Source: Actinomycetes bacterium (GTDB taxonomy: Bacteria > Actinomycetota > Actinomycetes > Actinomycetales > Cellulomonadaceae). From it: DNA of 16,264 bases. The stretch is from positions 1-16,264 of the forward strand of contig JAEYXM010000064.1 of the NCBI GenBank assembly GCA_023428465.1, read 5' to 3'. Shown piece after piece: positions 1-6,194 of the stretch (its first letter is position 1; every line of letters begins with the position of its first letter). A program made the translations under genes and the position numbers. Under the pieces are notes generated by a model. It was not told the origin of the DNA. It made no database searches and saw only the letters and a program-made list of their open reading frames with translations.

Positions 1-776
1 GATGAACGGTGGGCGGGGGCTGGCCTGACACGCCGGGCTGGTGCTTGGCGGGAGAGCAGGCAGCATGACCGAGATCATCGAGCCCGTGATGCTCGACGAG
101 GATGAGAAGCAGGGGCTGGCCCGGCAGTTGGTCGCCCAGGCGCGGTCGGCCGGGATCGATCTGGTGGGCCCGGGCGGGGTGCTGACGGACCTGACCAAGC
201 AGGTCTTGGAGGCGGCGTTGGAGGAGGAGCTGACCGAGCACCTGGGCTATCCACCAGGTGAGCGGGAGGCCAAGACCGGGACGAACGAGCGCAACGGCAC
301 CCGGTCCAAGATGGTGATCACCGAGATCGGTCCGGTGCAGATCGACGTGCCCCGAGACCGGCGCCGTGAACGCCGAGCAGGCCGCCGCCCGGCTGGACGA
401 CTTCGCCGAGAAGTGGGTCGGCAAGTACCCGGCCGCGGTCAAGCTCTGGCGGGGCGCCTGGGGCGAGCTCATCCCGTTCCTGGACTACGACGTGGAGATC
501 CGCAAGATCATCTGCACGACGAACGCGATCGAGTCCCTCAACGCCCGATACCGGCGCGCGGTCCGCGCCCGCGGGCACTTCCCCAACGACGCCGCCGCGT
601 TGAAGTGCCTCTACCTGGTCACCAGGGCACTGGACCCCACCGGGCGAGGCCGGGCACGATGGGTCATCAGGTGGAAGGCCGCGCTCAACGCGTTCGCGAT
701 CACCTTCGAGGGGCGCATCAACCCCTCGAGCAACTAAGGAACGCCAGCGCCCGCCCACCGTTCATCTGACACTCCC
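1..776 (+). mobile_element. IS256-family insertion sequence, internally deleted
   Basis: Bases 1-23 and the reverse complement of 744-766 match at 22 of 23 positions (both begin gatgaacggtgggcggg), so they are terminal inverted repeats. They enclose an IS256-type transposase gene. The right repeat may continue outward to about 776 (ctgacactccc). The matching outer bases on the left would lie before base 1, so the true left tip and any target-site duplication cannot be seen. The element is about 0.77 kb, whereas IS256-family members are usually about 1.3-1.5 kb. The difference fits the loss of the middle of the transposase. With both ends kept, a related full-length transposase might still move it (inference). 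Confidence 0.85.
65..737 (+). pseudogene. IS256-family transposase, central deletion plus frameshift
   Basis: The start ATG at 65 follows a GGAGAG ribosome-binding site at 51-56. The first ~99 codons (65-361) give a typical IS256 transposase N-terminus ending in the conserved DVPRDR motif. The sequence then jumps, in another frame, to the family's C-terminal part (about 363-737: AEKWVGKYPAAVKLW, then CTTNAIESLNARYRRAVRARG, then DPTGRGRARWVIRWKAALNAF). About 180-200 residues that normally lie between these blocks are missing. That segment carries the first two Asp residues of the DDE catalytic triad; only the C-terminal block with the TTNAIES motif remains. Both halves are otherwise well preserved, which suggests a recent single deletion at about 361-363. 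The product cannot be an active transposase. Confidence 0.9.
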
Positions 777-804
777 CGCGGTCTGGCCGGCCCGTTGAGC
801 GTCC

Positions 805-1299
805 TCAGCCCACGGACGCAACGAGTGCGGCGAGTTCGCGGTCGGGGCTGACGTGGCGCTTGTACAGCGGGCCGCACGGCATTCTCGCCAGCTGGAGTGA
901 CAGCTCAAGCAGGTCGGGACTTGTTCCAGCACCGCGGCTGACATCGGCGTGGAAGGTGAACTCGTTCATCGACCCGACGACGCTCCGACTCGCGGTCGGT
1001 TCCAGGCGATGTTCCCGCATCTCGTCGAGCTCGGTGGTGACGATCGCGGCGGGAACATCGTGGGCCTTGAGAACCGTGGCGAGTTCGTCGGGAAACCTGG
1101 CGAGCAGGGTCGAGGCCGGGGCAAGCGGGATCAGGACTGGCAGCCGGGTGCGCTCGTCGACGAACAACGCGACCTGGGGCCGCCAGAAGAGGGCGGTGGC
1201 GTACCAGTCCCCGAGCAGGGTCGTCGACGCCACGTCCGCGCCGAGGGTGGCCGGGCCGAGCCGGCGCAGCAGCTTCTTGGTGGCACGCACGACGAACAC
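805..1299 (-). CDS. DUF6933 domain protein
   Basis: A 164-residue protein that I recognise as DUF6933 by its opening FVVRATKKLLRRLG, by STTLLGDWYATALFWRPQVALFVDERTRLPVLIPLAP (residues 25-61), and by RSVVGSMNEFTF (about 105-116) and LARMPCGPLY near the end. I know of no established function. It looks like a small soluble cytoplasmic protein without signal peptide or membrane segment. The reading frame is open back to 1467, but I chose the GTG at 1299 for two reasons. Family members begin at the FVVRATKK block, with AGGATAGG just upstream here. This start also leaves 69 bp to the divergent UPF0158 gene, where the longer version would overlap it. The gene ends 38 bp from the right repeat of the IS element. 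Confidence 0.75.
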   Translation of the reverse strand: MFVVRATKKLLRRLGPATLGADVASTTLLGDWYATALFWRPQVALFVDERTRLPVLIPLAPASTLLARFPDELATVLKAHDVPAAIVTTELDEMREHRLEPTASRSVVGSMNEFTFHADVSRGAGTSPDLLELSLQLARMPCGPLYKRHVSPDRELAALVASVG

Positions 1300-1368
1300 G
1301 CACCTATCCTGCCGGGCGATCGCCAGGGCGTTCGCTGGATCGCGCGGCGGGCGGGGGAGGATCGAGAC

Positions 1369-2079
1369 ATGCGAGGGCCACGTGCTGACCTCCGAGGTGC
1401 CGTCTACCGCGGCGACGGGCCAGCCGTGGTGGCGTTGCTCGTCGACTCGGGCCGCTGGCCCGTTCACGGGCTCCAGCTCACCGGTGATGGCCTGCTCACC
1501 GCGCTGGCCGCATCCGTGGAGGGCGCGGCGCTTCTGGCCAGGCGGTGTGTCGAGGAGTTGCGCGGGCGCGGGTGGGAGGGCGACGAGGAGCTCGCGACGG
1601 CGCTGTCGGCCCGGCTCGGGGATGCACCGCTCCCGCTCCTGCGGTCTCTCCCCGTGGACCTGGACGAGCTTGCCTCCGCTCTCGAGGGGGACCCCGCGTA
1701 CGGCGGGGGACGGATCGACCTGCGCACGGGGGAGGTCCGGCCGGAGTTGGCCCTGGACGACCTCGAGAAGGCCGACGACGAGGAGGACGGCGACGGTGAG
1801 GACGAGCGGTGGCTGTGGATCGAGACTCGAGGATCGCGTCCCGGCTACCGCGACATGGAGGCTTTCATCGCCGACCTCGCCGACCCCGACCAGGCGGACC
1901 GGCTCGCGATCGCCATCACGGGCCGAGGCGCGTTCTGGCGGTTCAAGGATGTGATCGCGCGCTCGCCGGACCTCGCCGAGAGATGGATCGCCTTCGCCGA
2001 GGACCGCGCCCGTGGCCGGGCCAGAGCATGGTTGGCCGACGCGGGGTACACACCGGCGCCGCCGCGTCCCCGCAGCTGA
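1369..2079 (+). CDS. UPF0158 family protein
   Basis: A 236-residue protein. The C-terminal half shows the UPF0158 pattern: GGGRIDLRTGEVRPE (about 112-126), an acidic linker (DDLEKADDEEDGDGEDE), RWLWIE, then SRPGYRDMEAFIADLADP (156-173), GRGAFWRFKDVI (185-196) and RARAWLADAGY at the end. The N-terminal ~90 residues are a helical extension (AVVALLVDSGRWPVHGLQLTGDGLLTAL) like that of longer actinobacterial members. The biochemical function is unknown. The ATG at 1369 has a strong GGGGGAGG site 8-9 nt upstream; the frame is open further upstream to 949, but that part runs antisense to the DUF6933 gene. The stop lies 18 bp from the end of the convergent DUF4143 ATPase gene. Confidence 0.85.
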   Translation: MRGPRADLRGAVYRGDGPAVVALLVDSGRWPVHGLQLTGDGLLTALAASVEGAALLARRCVEELRGRGWEGDEELATALSARLGDAPLPLLRSLPVDLDELASALEGDPAYGGGRIDLRTGEVRPELALDDLEKADDEEDGDGEDERWLWIETRGSRPGYRDMEAFIADLADPDQADRLAIAITGRGAFWRFKDVIARSPDLAERWIAFAEDRARGRARAWLADAGYTPAPPRPRS

Positions 2080-2097
2080 CCTCCTTCGGCGAAGGCC

Positions 2098-3363
2098 CTA
2101 CGGTCCGAGCGCTCCGATCGGAGTGGTCACGACTCCGTCGGGCCGGGTGAGGCCGTACCCGTTCGCGGTGATCACGCCGAGCACCGCCGGAGCGCCGACC
2201 TTGCTGGTGTCGACCTTCGCGGCGAACTTCAGCAGCGACGCGGCGGCCGCGTCGATCTGACCCGTGCCGAGCTTGACCTCGAAGGCACCCCAGGTGCCGT
2301 CGCGAGCTTCGACGACGATGTCGACCTCAAGGTTCTCGGAGTCGCGATAGTGGCTCACCGTGGCGTCGATCGCATCGGCGTAGACGCGCATGTCACGGAC
2401 GACGAGCGACTCGAAGAGCAGGCCGAGCGTGTTGAGATCGCGCACGAGCTTTGAGGGGCTCGCGTCGAGCGCTGCCGCCGCGAGCGAAGGGTCGACGAGA
2501 TGCGTCCGGGGCTTGTCTCGGAGCCGGGCGCGCGAGCGGAGGTGCGTCGACCACGCGGGTTGGAGCTCGAGCACCATGAGACGGGTCAGGGCGTCCTGGT
2601 ACCGGTAGGCCGTCGGTTTGGTGAGCGACCCCTCGTTGTCCGGGGCATCCGAGAGCGTCTCATCGACAAGGCGCTCGACGACATGCTCCATCGCGGTGTT
2701 GCGGGCGAGCGCCTGTAGGAAGCGGGTGACACGGACGGGGTCACGACGCGACCCGGCGACGCGTGCGAGGTCGACCTCGGCAATGGTGCGCAGGTAGTCG
2801 CGATTCGCTGCAGCGGCTTGTGTGGGGGTCATCTTGAGGTTCAGTGGCCAGCCGCCGCGGACGATGAGCTCGGCGGTGCGGTGGATGTCGACATCGACGG
2901 ATGGTGCCGACGGTCGCTCCCCAGCGAGCAGGGCCCGGAGCGACATCGACCCGGTCGAGTCGCTCGACTCGAACAGGCTCATCGGTCGCATCATCAGGCG
3001 CGCGAACCGGCCGGCACCGGAGTGCCGACGTGCGTCGTCGTCGGGGACGGAAGAACCGGTCAGGACGAACTGGCCCATCGCCTGGCGCGAGTCGACCTGG
3101 GCGCGGACCTGGTTCCAGACGCGAGTCGCGTCGAGCTGCCACTCGTCGACCAGCTGCGGCGGCTCGCCACTGAGGACGAGCGACGGGTCCACCTGCAGGG
3201 CGGTGAGTGCCGCCTCGTCGCGGTCGAGGTAGACGGCGCTCCGCGCCGCCTGTTCCGCGGTCCGGGTCTTCCCGCAGGCGCGGGGCCCCTCGATGAGGAC
3301 GGCACCGGTCGAGGCCAAGCGATCGGCGAGGAGCGCATCGGCGATGCGAGGTAGGTAGTCCAT
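2098..3363 (-). CDS. AAA ATPase with DUF4143 domain
   Basis: A 421-residue protein of the AAA_14/DUF4143 class. Walker A is GPRACGKT (26-33), Walker B is QLVDEW (70-75), and a sensor-like LTGSS sits at 101-105. The C-terminal DUF4143 part contains LFESLVVRDMRVYA (316-329) and NLEVDIVVEARDGTWGAFEVKLG (344-366). Its D348 and E362-x-K364 fit the PD-(D/E)xK nuclease-like fold known for this domain, so nuclease-like residues are kept, although activity is unproven. The role of these lone ATPases is unsettled; they are common in islands and plasmids and often compared with defence or toxin-like genes (inference). The ATG at 3363 follows an AGAGGGAG site. The promoter lies in a three-copy direct repeat (3390-3449). 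No partner antitoxin-sized gene is visible beside it. Confidence 0.9.
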   Translation of the reverse strand: MDYLPRIADALLADRLASTGAVLIEGPRACGKTRTAEQAARSAVYLDRDEAALTALQVDPSLVLSGEPPQLVDEWQLDATRVWNQVRAQVDSRQAMGQFVLTGSSVPDDDARRHSGAGRFARLMMRPMSLFESSDSTGSMSLRALLAGERPSAPSVDVDIHRTAELIVRGGWPLNLKMTPTQAAAANRDYLRTIAEVDLARVAGSRRDPVRVTRFLQALARNTAMEHVVERLVDETLSDAPDNEGSLTKPTAYRYQDALTRLMVLELQPAWSTHLRSRARLRDKPRTHLVDPSLAAAALDASPSKLVRDLNTLGLLFESLVVRDMRVYADAIDATVSHYRDSENLEVDIVVEARDGTWGAFEVKLGTGQIDAAAASLLKFAAKVDTSKVGAPAVLGVITANGYGLTRPDGVVTTPIGALGP

Positions 3364-3389
3364 GCGCTCCCTCTTGACGGATAGACCAC

Positions 3390-3449
3390 ACTTTACACTT
3401 TGCGGATCCGGTAGTTAACGGTTTGCGGGTCTGAGAGTTGACGGTTTGC
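3390..3449 (-). promoter_or_regulatory. Promoter/operator with three 23-bp-period direct repeats, DUF4143 ATPase
   Basis: Read on the minus strand there are three 14-base copies: GCAAACCGTCAACT (3449-3436), GCAAACCGTTAACT (3426-3413) and GCAAAGTGTAAAGT (3403-3390). Each starts exactly 23 bp after the previous one. The second copy supplies a -35-like TTAACT (3418-3413) and the third a -10-like TAAAGT (3395-3390), separated by 17 bp. The copies therefore overlay the likely promoter of the ATPase gene, which starts 27 bp further on. This arrangement suggests a repressor or autoregulatory binding array (inference). Confidence 0.65.
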
Positions 3450-3483
3450 AGGCCGCCGAGGCGTCCGCGCGGCCTGGAACCGG

Positions 3484-3506
3484 ACCGGCTGCTCGGCCAA
3501 GCCGGT
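3484..3506 (-). terminator. Possible hairpin terminator downstream of integrase
   Basis: ACCGGC (3484-3489) pairs with GCCGGT (3501-3506) around an 11-nt loop, starting 18 bp after the integrase stop in its direction of transcription. There is no T-run, as is common in high-GC actinobacteria. A 10-bp palindrome ATCACGTGAT (3507-3516) adjoins it and could instead be a protein-binding site. Confidence 0.3.
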
Positions 3507-3523
3507 ATCACGTGATCAGGAAA

Positions 3524-4927
3524 CTACTCACATGAGAAGGGAACTACCCACGACCTGCCGCGTGCCCCCGCGGGGCCCGCGCCCACCACGGCGTCGAGGC
3601 GCTGGGCGATCCGCTTCTGGGCGTCGTCGGCTGCGTGCTGGTAGTGCAGGGCAGCGCGGGGCGTGGAGTGGCCGGCGCGCTGCATGACCTCGGGGAGCGT
3701 GGCGCCGGTGAGGGCGACGAGCGTTATCGCTGAGTGGCGCAGGTCGTGCCAGGTGAGGTCATCGCGGCCGATCGCGCGGCGGGCGCGGGCGAACATCGTC
3801 GTGCGGCTTCCTCCCGTGAGCGGACGGCCAGTGCTGGTACCGAAGACGAGGGCGTCACGGCCGACGGGGGTGAACCGGTCCATGTGATCGGCGAGAGTGT
3901 CCACGGCGACGGCGGGTAGGACGACGGTGCGCACGCCCGCGCGGGACTTCGTCGAAGAGAACCGGCCGCCACCGGTGCCAGGTCGCGCCAGGGACTGATC
4001 GACGCGCACCGTCCCGGCCGCCAGGTCGACGTGGCGGCGCTGGAGGGCGAACAGCTCACCGGCGCGCAGGCCGCTGAGGAATGAAACGACGACGGCGGCC
4101 CGGTAGCGCTCGGGCATCGCGTCGGCCAGGGCCCACGGCTCGTCGGGCGCCAGGACACGGCGTTCCGTCCGGCCCCGGGAGTCGCGCTGGCTCGCGCCCT
4201 TGATCGCGCACGGGTTGGTCGGGATGAGCCCGTCGGACACAGCCTGAGCCATCCCGGTGTGCAGCAGCCGGTACGCCTGCGCCGCCTCGGTTCGGCCCAG
4301 GTTGCGGCGCTCGGCGCGTGGATCCGCTACGACACCGCCAGTTGCGTTCAGCCACGCCTCCCTTAGCTCGGCCGGCATCCGCCCGGTCGCAGCCACGGAC
4401 CGCCCGTTCTCAGCCGCCCACGCCCGGATCGCCGCGTTCACCCGCTTCGGCGTCGACGCCGCCCGCGACCACCGCTCACCGGCGCGCCGCGACGCCTCGG
4501 CCAGCACCGCGGCGTCCCACTCACGAACCGCGGCCGGCGTCACCGACGCCAGCGACTGCGCCCCGAGCCGAACCGTCCGCGGCCGCGCCCCACCCACCAC
4601 GGGGACCTCGGCGTCGATCCACCGCTCGAGCAGCCGCGAGTACAGCGCCCGCGTGCTCGGCGCGAGATCCGCCCGGGTCGCGATCCACCCGCGGAACCAC
4701 TCCCCGAGCGGCTGCTCCCCGAGCCGCGGATCCCGCCACACGCCACGCGCCATCCGAGACACCTCGTGCGCCAGCTCCTGGTCGGCCTCGGCCTTCGTCG
4801 GGAACGTCCCGAGCGTCCGCAGCGCGCCGTCGGGCCCCGTGTACCGCGCCTGCCACCTCCCGGAGGGCAGTCGGCGGACGGCCCCGGAAGCGCGTCGGTG
4901 GCGTCGGGATGTGGTCGCAGTGGTCAT
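3524..4927 (-). CDS. Tyrosine recombinase (island integrase) with Lsr2-like insert
   Basis: A 467-residue tyrosine integrase. The N-terminal arm-binding part (about 12-60) has the GRWQARYTGPDGALRTLGTFPTKAEAD pattern. The catalytic residues are all present: R288 (SGLRAGEL), K327 (STKSRAGVRTV), H394 and R397 (WHDLRHS), H420 (AGHSTPRA) and the nucleophile Y429 (LHYQHA). Between the core-binding and catalytic parts, residues about 165-196 (AIRAWAAENGRSV, GRMPAELREAWLNA) resemble the C-terminal DNA-binding domain of Lsr2, which is unusual. The ATG at 4927 has an AAGAGG site 7 nt upstream. It is transcribed away from the tRNA-Gly gene, whose 3' end lies 104 bp upstream, and so probably catalysed insertion there. 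No excisionase gene is visible in the window. Confidence 0.93.
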   Translation of the reverse strand: MTTATTSRRHRRASGAVRRLPSGRWQARYTGPDGALRTLGTFPTKAEADQELAHEVSRMARGVWRDPRLGEQPLGEWFRGWIATRADLAPSTRALYSRLLERWIDAEVPVVGGARPRTVRLGAQSLASVTPAAVREWDAAVLAEASRRAGERWSRAASTPKRVNAAIRAWAAENGRSVAATGRMPAELREAWLNATGGVVADPRAERRNLGRTEAAQAYRLLHTGMAQAVSDGLIPTNPCAIKGASQRDSRGRTERRVLAPDEPWALADAMPERYRAAVVVSFLSGLRAGELFALQRRHVDLAAGTVRVDQSLARPGTGGGRFSSTKSRAGVRTVVLPAVAVDTLADHMDRFTPVGRDALVFGTSTGRPLTGGSRTTMFARARRAIGRDDLTWHDLRHSAITLVALTGATLPEVMQRAGHSTPRAALHYQHAADDAQKRIAQRLDAVVGAGPAGARGRSWVVPFSCE

Positions 4928-4928
4928 G

Positions 4929-5017
4929 GTCGGACCTCTTCGCTATGGCACGTTATGGCACGAGCCGACCAGCAGAAGGGTCCCAGGGAGGTCCGACAGA
5001 GCGTCCGCAACGCTCTG
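4929..5017. promoter_or_regulatory. Repeat-rich int/attachment region
   Basis: The space between the integrase start and the tRNA gene holds nested repeats. TATGGCACG occurs twice as a direct repeat of 10-bp period (4944-4952, 4954-4962), 17-35 bp before the int ATG and where its -10 would lie. GTCGGACCT (4929-4937) is an exact inverted copy of AGGTCCGAC (4989-4997). CAGAGCGT (4997-5004) pairs with ACGCTCTG (5010-5017) as an 8-bp hairpin with a 5-nt loop. These could be integrase arm sites, an int operator, or for the last a terminator after the tRNA; the sequence alone does not decide. Confidence 0.45.
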
Positions 5018-5031
5018 ACCTGCGGAAACGA

Positions 5032-5062
5032 TGGAGCGGGTGACGGGAATCGAACCCGCGCT
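5032..5062. other. Probable attachment core (att) in tRNA 3' end
   Basis: Islands of this type insert by recombination in the 3' half of a tRNA gene, leaving a direct copy of that segment at the far end. Integrase orientation and distance fit that model. I found no second copy of the T-arm/acceptor sequence elsewhere in the window, so the core limits are not defined and the far end must lie before base 1. Confidence 0.4.
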
Positions 5063-5105
5063 ATCAGCTTGGGAAGCTGAAGTTCTACCATTGAACTACA
5101 CCCGC
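5032..5105 (-). tRNA. tRNA-Gly(CCC)
   Basis: On the minus strand the sequence begins GCGGGTG and folds as a full cloverleaf. The acceptor stem GCGGGTG/CACCCGC, the D-loop TTCAATGGT, the anticodon arm TCAGC-TTCCCAA-GCTGA with anticodon CCC, and a T-arm with GGTTCGATTCC are all present. A discriminator T is followed by an encoded CCA (5034-5032). The intact gene marks the edge of the island on its left; the integrated element would have restored its 3' end. In mycobacteria a tRNA-Gly gene also lies close to dcd (from memory), so this side looks like the ancestral chromosome. Confidence 0.97.
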
Positions 5106-5132
5106 GCGGCGCCTCTTGGGGCGCGCCCGTCG

Positions 5133-5138
5133 ATGATA
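5133..5138 (-). promoter_or_regulatory. Possible -10 element of tRNA-Gly
   Basis: TATCAT on the minus strand ends 27 bp before the mature tRNA 5' end. The base context 17 bp further upstream (TGTGAG) is a poor -35, so this is only a plausible assignment. Confidence 0.35.
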
Positions 5139-5183
5139 CCGGGTCGTGGCACCACCTCACAGCGGGCGCTCACCCGGGGGCCC

Positions 5184-5242
5184 GCCCGACGCCGTCGGGC
5201 ACGAACGCCCTCCGCCGCGCCCCAGGGAGCGGGCCTGGGGCG
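5184..5242 (-). terminator. Tandem hairpin terminator after the membrane-anchored protein gene
   Basis: Directly after the stop codon of the gene ending at 5244 there is a 9-bp stem (5218-5226 with 5234-5242, 7-nt loop). It is followed by a second 7-bp stem, GCCCGAC/GTCGGGC (5184-5190 with 5194-5200). There is no T-run. Two consecutive GC stems are a common actinobacterial terminator form. Confidence 0.6.
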
Positions 5243-5243
5243 G

Positions 5244-5942
5244 TCAGCCGCAGACGATGGGCCGCACCTGGATGTCGAACACCGTCACGCCCGCGACGTC
5301 CGACCCCTCGGTGCTCCAGTAGCCGATGCCGTCGACGTTCGTGACGATGCGGCGGAAGTTCTCCATGTACTCGGGCACGGCGCCGGGCAGGGCCGCGACC
5401 TCGCTGTACGGCGTGCCGATCCCGATGCCCGTCGCCACCTGCACGCCGTCGGGGAGCGCGTTCCCGCGGATGCCCCAGCCGTACAGCGAGCCGCCGGACA
5501 GCCAGACCCGCAGGTCACCCCACGTGAGGTAGACCAGGTCACCGGGGCCGCCGCAGTCGTCGTTGCCGGGGGAGGTGCTGGTGGGTGGGCCGCCGAACAG
5601 CGCCTCGAGGCCGGCCTGCGCGTCGGGGGTGTCCAGCGGCACCGCCCCGATGCCGGACCCGCTCAGCAGGATCGGCTCGGGGTCGTCCGGCGTGGTCGTC
5701 TCCTCCGGTTCGGGGGTGGTGGCCGGTGGCTCGGTCGTCGGCTCGGTCGTGGCCTCCGCGGCGGGCTCGGTCGTGGTGGCGGGGGTCGACGGCGTCGGCT
5801 CGTCAGGGTCGATCTTGGCGGTGCGCAGCATGACGACGACGAGCGCCGCGCTCGCCATGAGGAGCGCCACGATCACCAGGACGAGGATCAGGGTGGCGCG
5901 GGAGTCCCGGTGGTTGCGCGCGGGCGGTCGTCGGTTGGCCAC
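5244..5942 (-). CDS. Membrane-anchored protein with Thr/Glu/Pro stalk, unknown function
   Basis: A 232-residue protein. A short basic cytoplasmic tail (ANRRPPARNHRDSR) leads into one hydrophobic segment (about 17-39, TLILVLVIVALLMASAALVVVML). Next come a stalk of about 45 residues rich in Thr, Glu and Pro, and a C-terminal globular domain of about 140 residues. The domain has an opening motif GSGIGAVPLDTP and a later GIGIGTPYSEV, and two cysteines (C130, C231) that could form an extracellular disulfide. I do not recognise the domain. I chose the GTG at 5942 because GAGGAG lies 5 nt upstream and the topology then starts sensibly. The open frame continues upstream to 6431 but across the candidate RNA gene. 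It is transcribed towards the tRNA and ends in a double hairpin. Confidence 0.8.
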   Translation of the reverse strand: MANRRPPARNHRDSRATLILVLVIVALLMASAALVVVMLRTAKIDPDEPTPSTPATTTEPAAEATTEPTTEPPATTPEPEETTTPDDPEPILLSGSGIGAVPLDTPDAQAGLEALFGGPPTSTSPGNDDCGGPGDLVYLTWGDLRVWLSGGSLYGWGIRGNALPDGVQVATGIGIGTPYSEVAALPGAVPEYMENFRRIVTNVDGIGYWSTEGSDVAGVTVFDIQVRPIVCG

Positions 5943-6159
5943 GTCAGCTCCTCGTCCGGCGCCCGGGCGGGCCCCTGGATGGGTTCTACACCCCAGCGCA
6001 GCGCGACCCGCGGTGCGACACCTGGACGCGTGGCCTGACACACCACGGCCATGCACATTTTTCGTCCACAGGGGTGTGCGCGCTTCCACGCGGCAACGGG
6101 CGCGGCTGTGGACACAGGTGTGCACAGCCTGGGGGTAGAAACTGCCCGGCTCGACCCCC
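5943..6159. other. Non-coding stretch with inverted repeat and DnaA-box-like words
   Basis: This stretch lies between the divergent membrane-protein gene and the candidate RNA promoter. GTCCACAG (6064-6071) and CTGTGGAC (6106-6113) form an 8-bp inverted repeat, with GCGCGC and GGCGCG also opposed inside it. The arms overlap TCGTCCACA (6062-6070) and TGTGGACAC (6107-6115), each one or two bases from the actinobacterial DnaA box TTGTCCACA. A further GTGTCCACA lies at 6535-6543. The minus-strand TAGAAC at 5988-5983 may be the -10 of the membrane-protein gene, but no good -35 is present. Confidence 0.35.
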
Positions 6160-6188
6160 TTGCGACGGTTCACAGGCGGGACTAGAAC
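6160..6188 (+). promoter_or_regulatory. Sigma70-like promoter of candidate ncRNA
   Basis: TTGCGA (6160-6165) and TAGAAC (6183-6188) are separated by exactly 17 bp; each matches the consensus hexamers at 4 of 6 positions. Initiation is expected near 6194-6197, directly before the first hairpin of the structured stretch. No open reading frame with coding character follows. Confidence 0.55.
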
Positions 6189-6194
6189 ATCCCC

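Noticed and set aside
41..769. Open frame of 242 residues covering the IS element as one intact gene
   Set aside because: Only the first third is transposase; after about 361 the frame reads Arg-rich nonsense while the true C-terminal half continues in another frame.
949..1368. Upstream extension of the UPF0158 frame
   Set aside because: It runs antisense to the DUF6933 gene, and the ATG at 1369 has a strong ribosome-binding site and matches the family start.
1300..1467. Longer N-terminus for the DUF6933 protein
   Set aside because: It would overlap the start of the divergent UPF0158 gene, and the family begins at the FVVRATKK block.
1..5031. Second attachment site inside the window
   Set aside because: No copy of the tRNA-Gly T-arm/acceptor sequence was found left of the integrase, so the far end of the island must lie outside the window.
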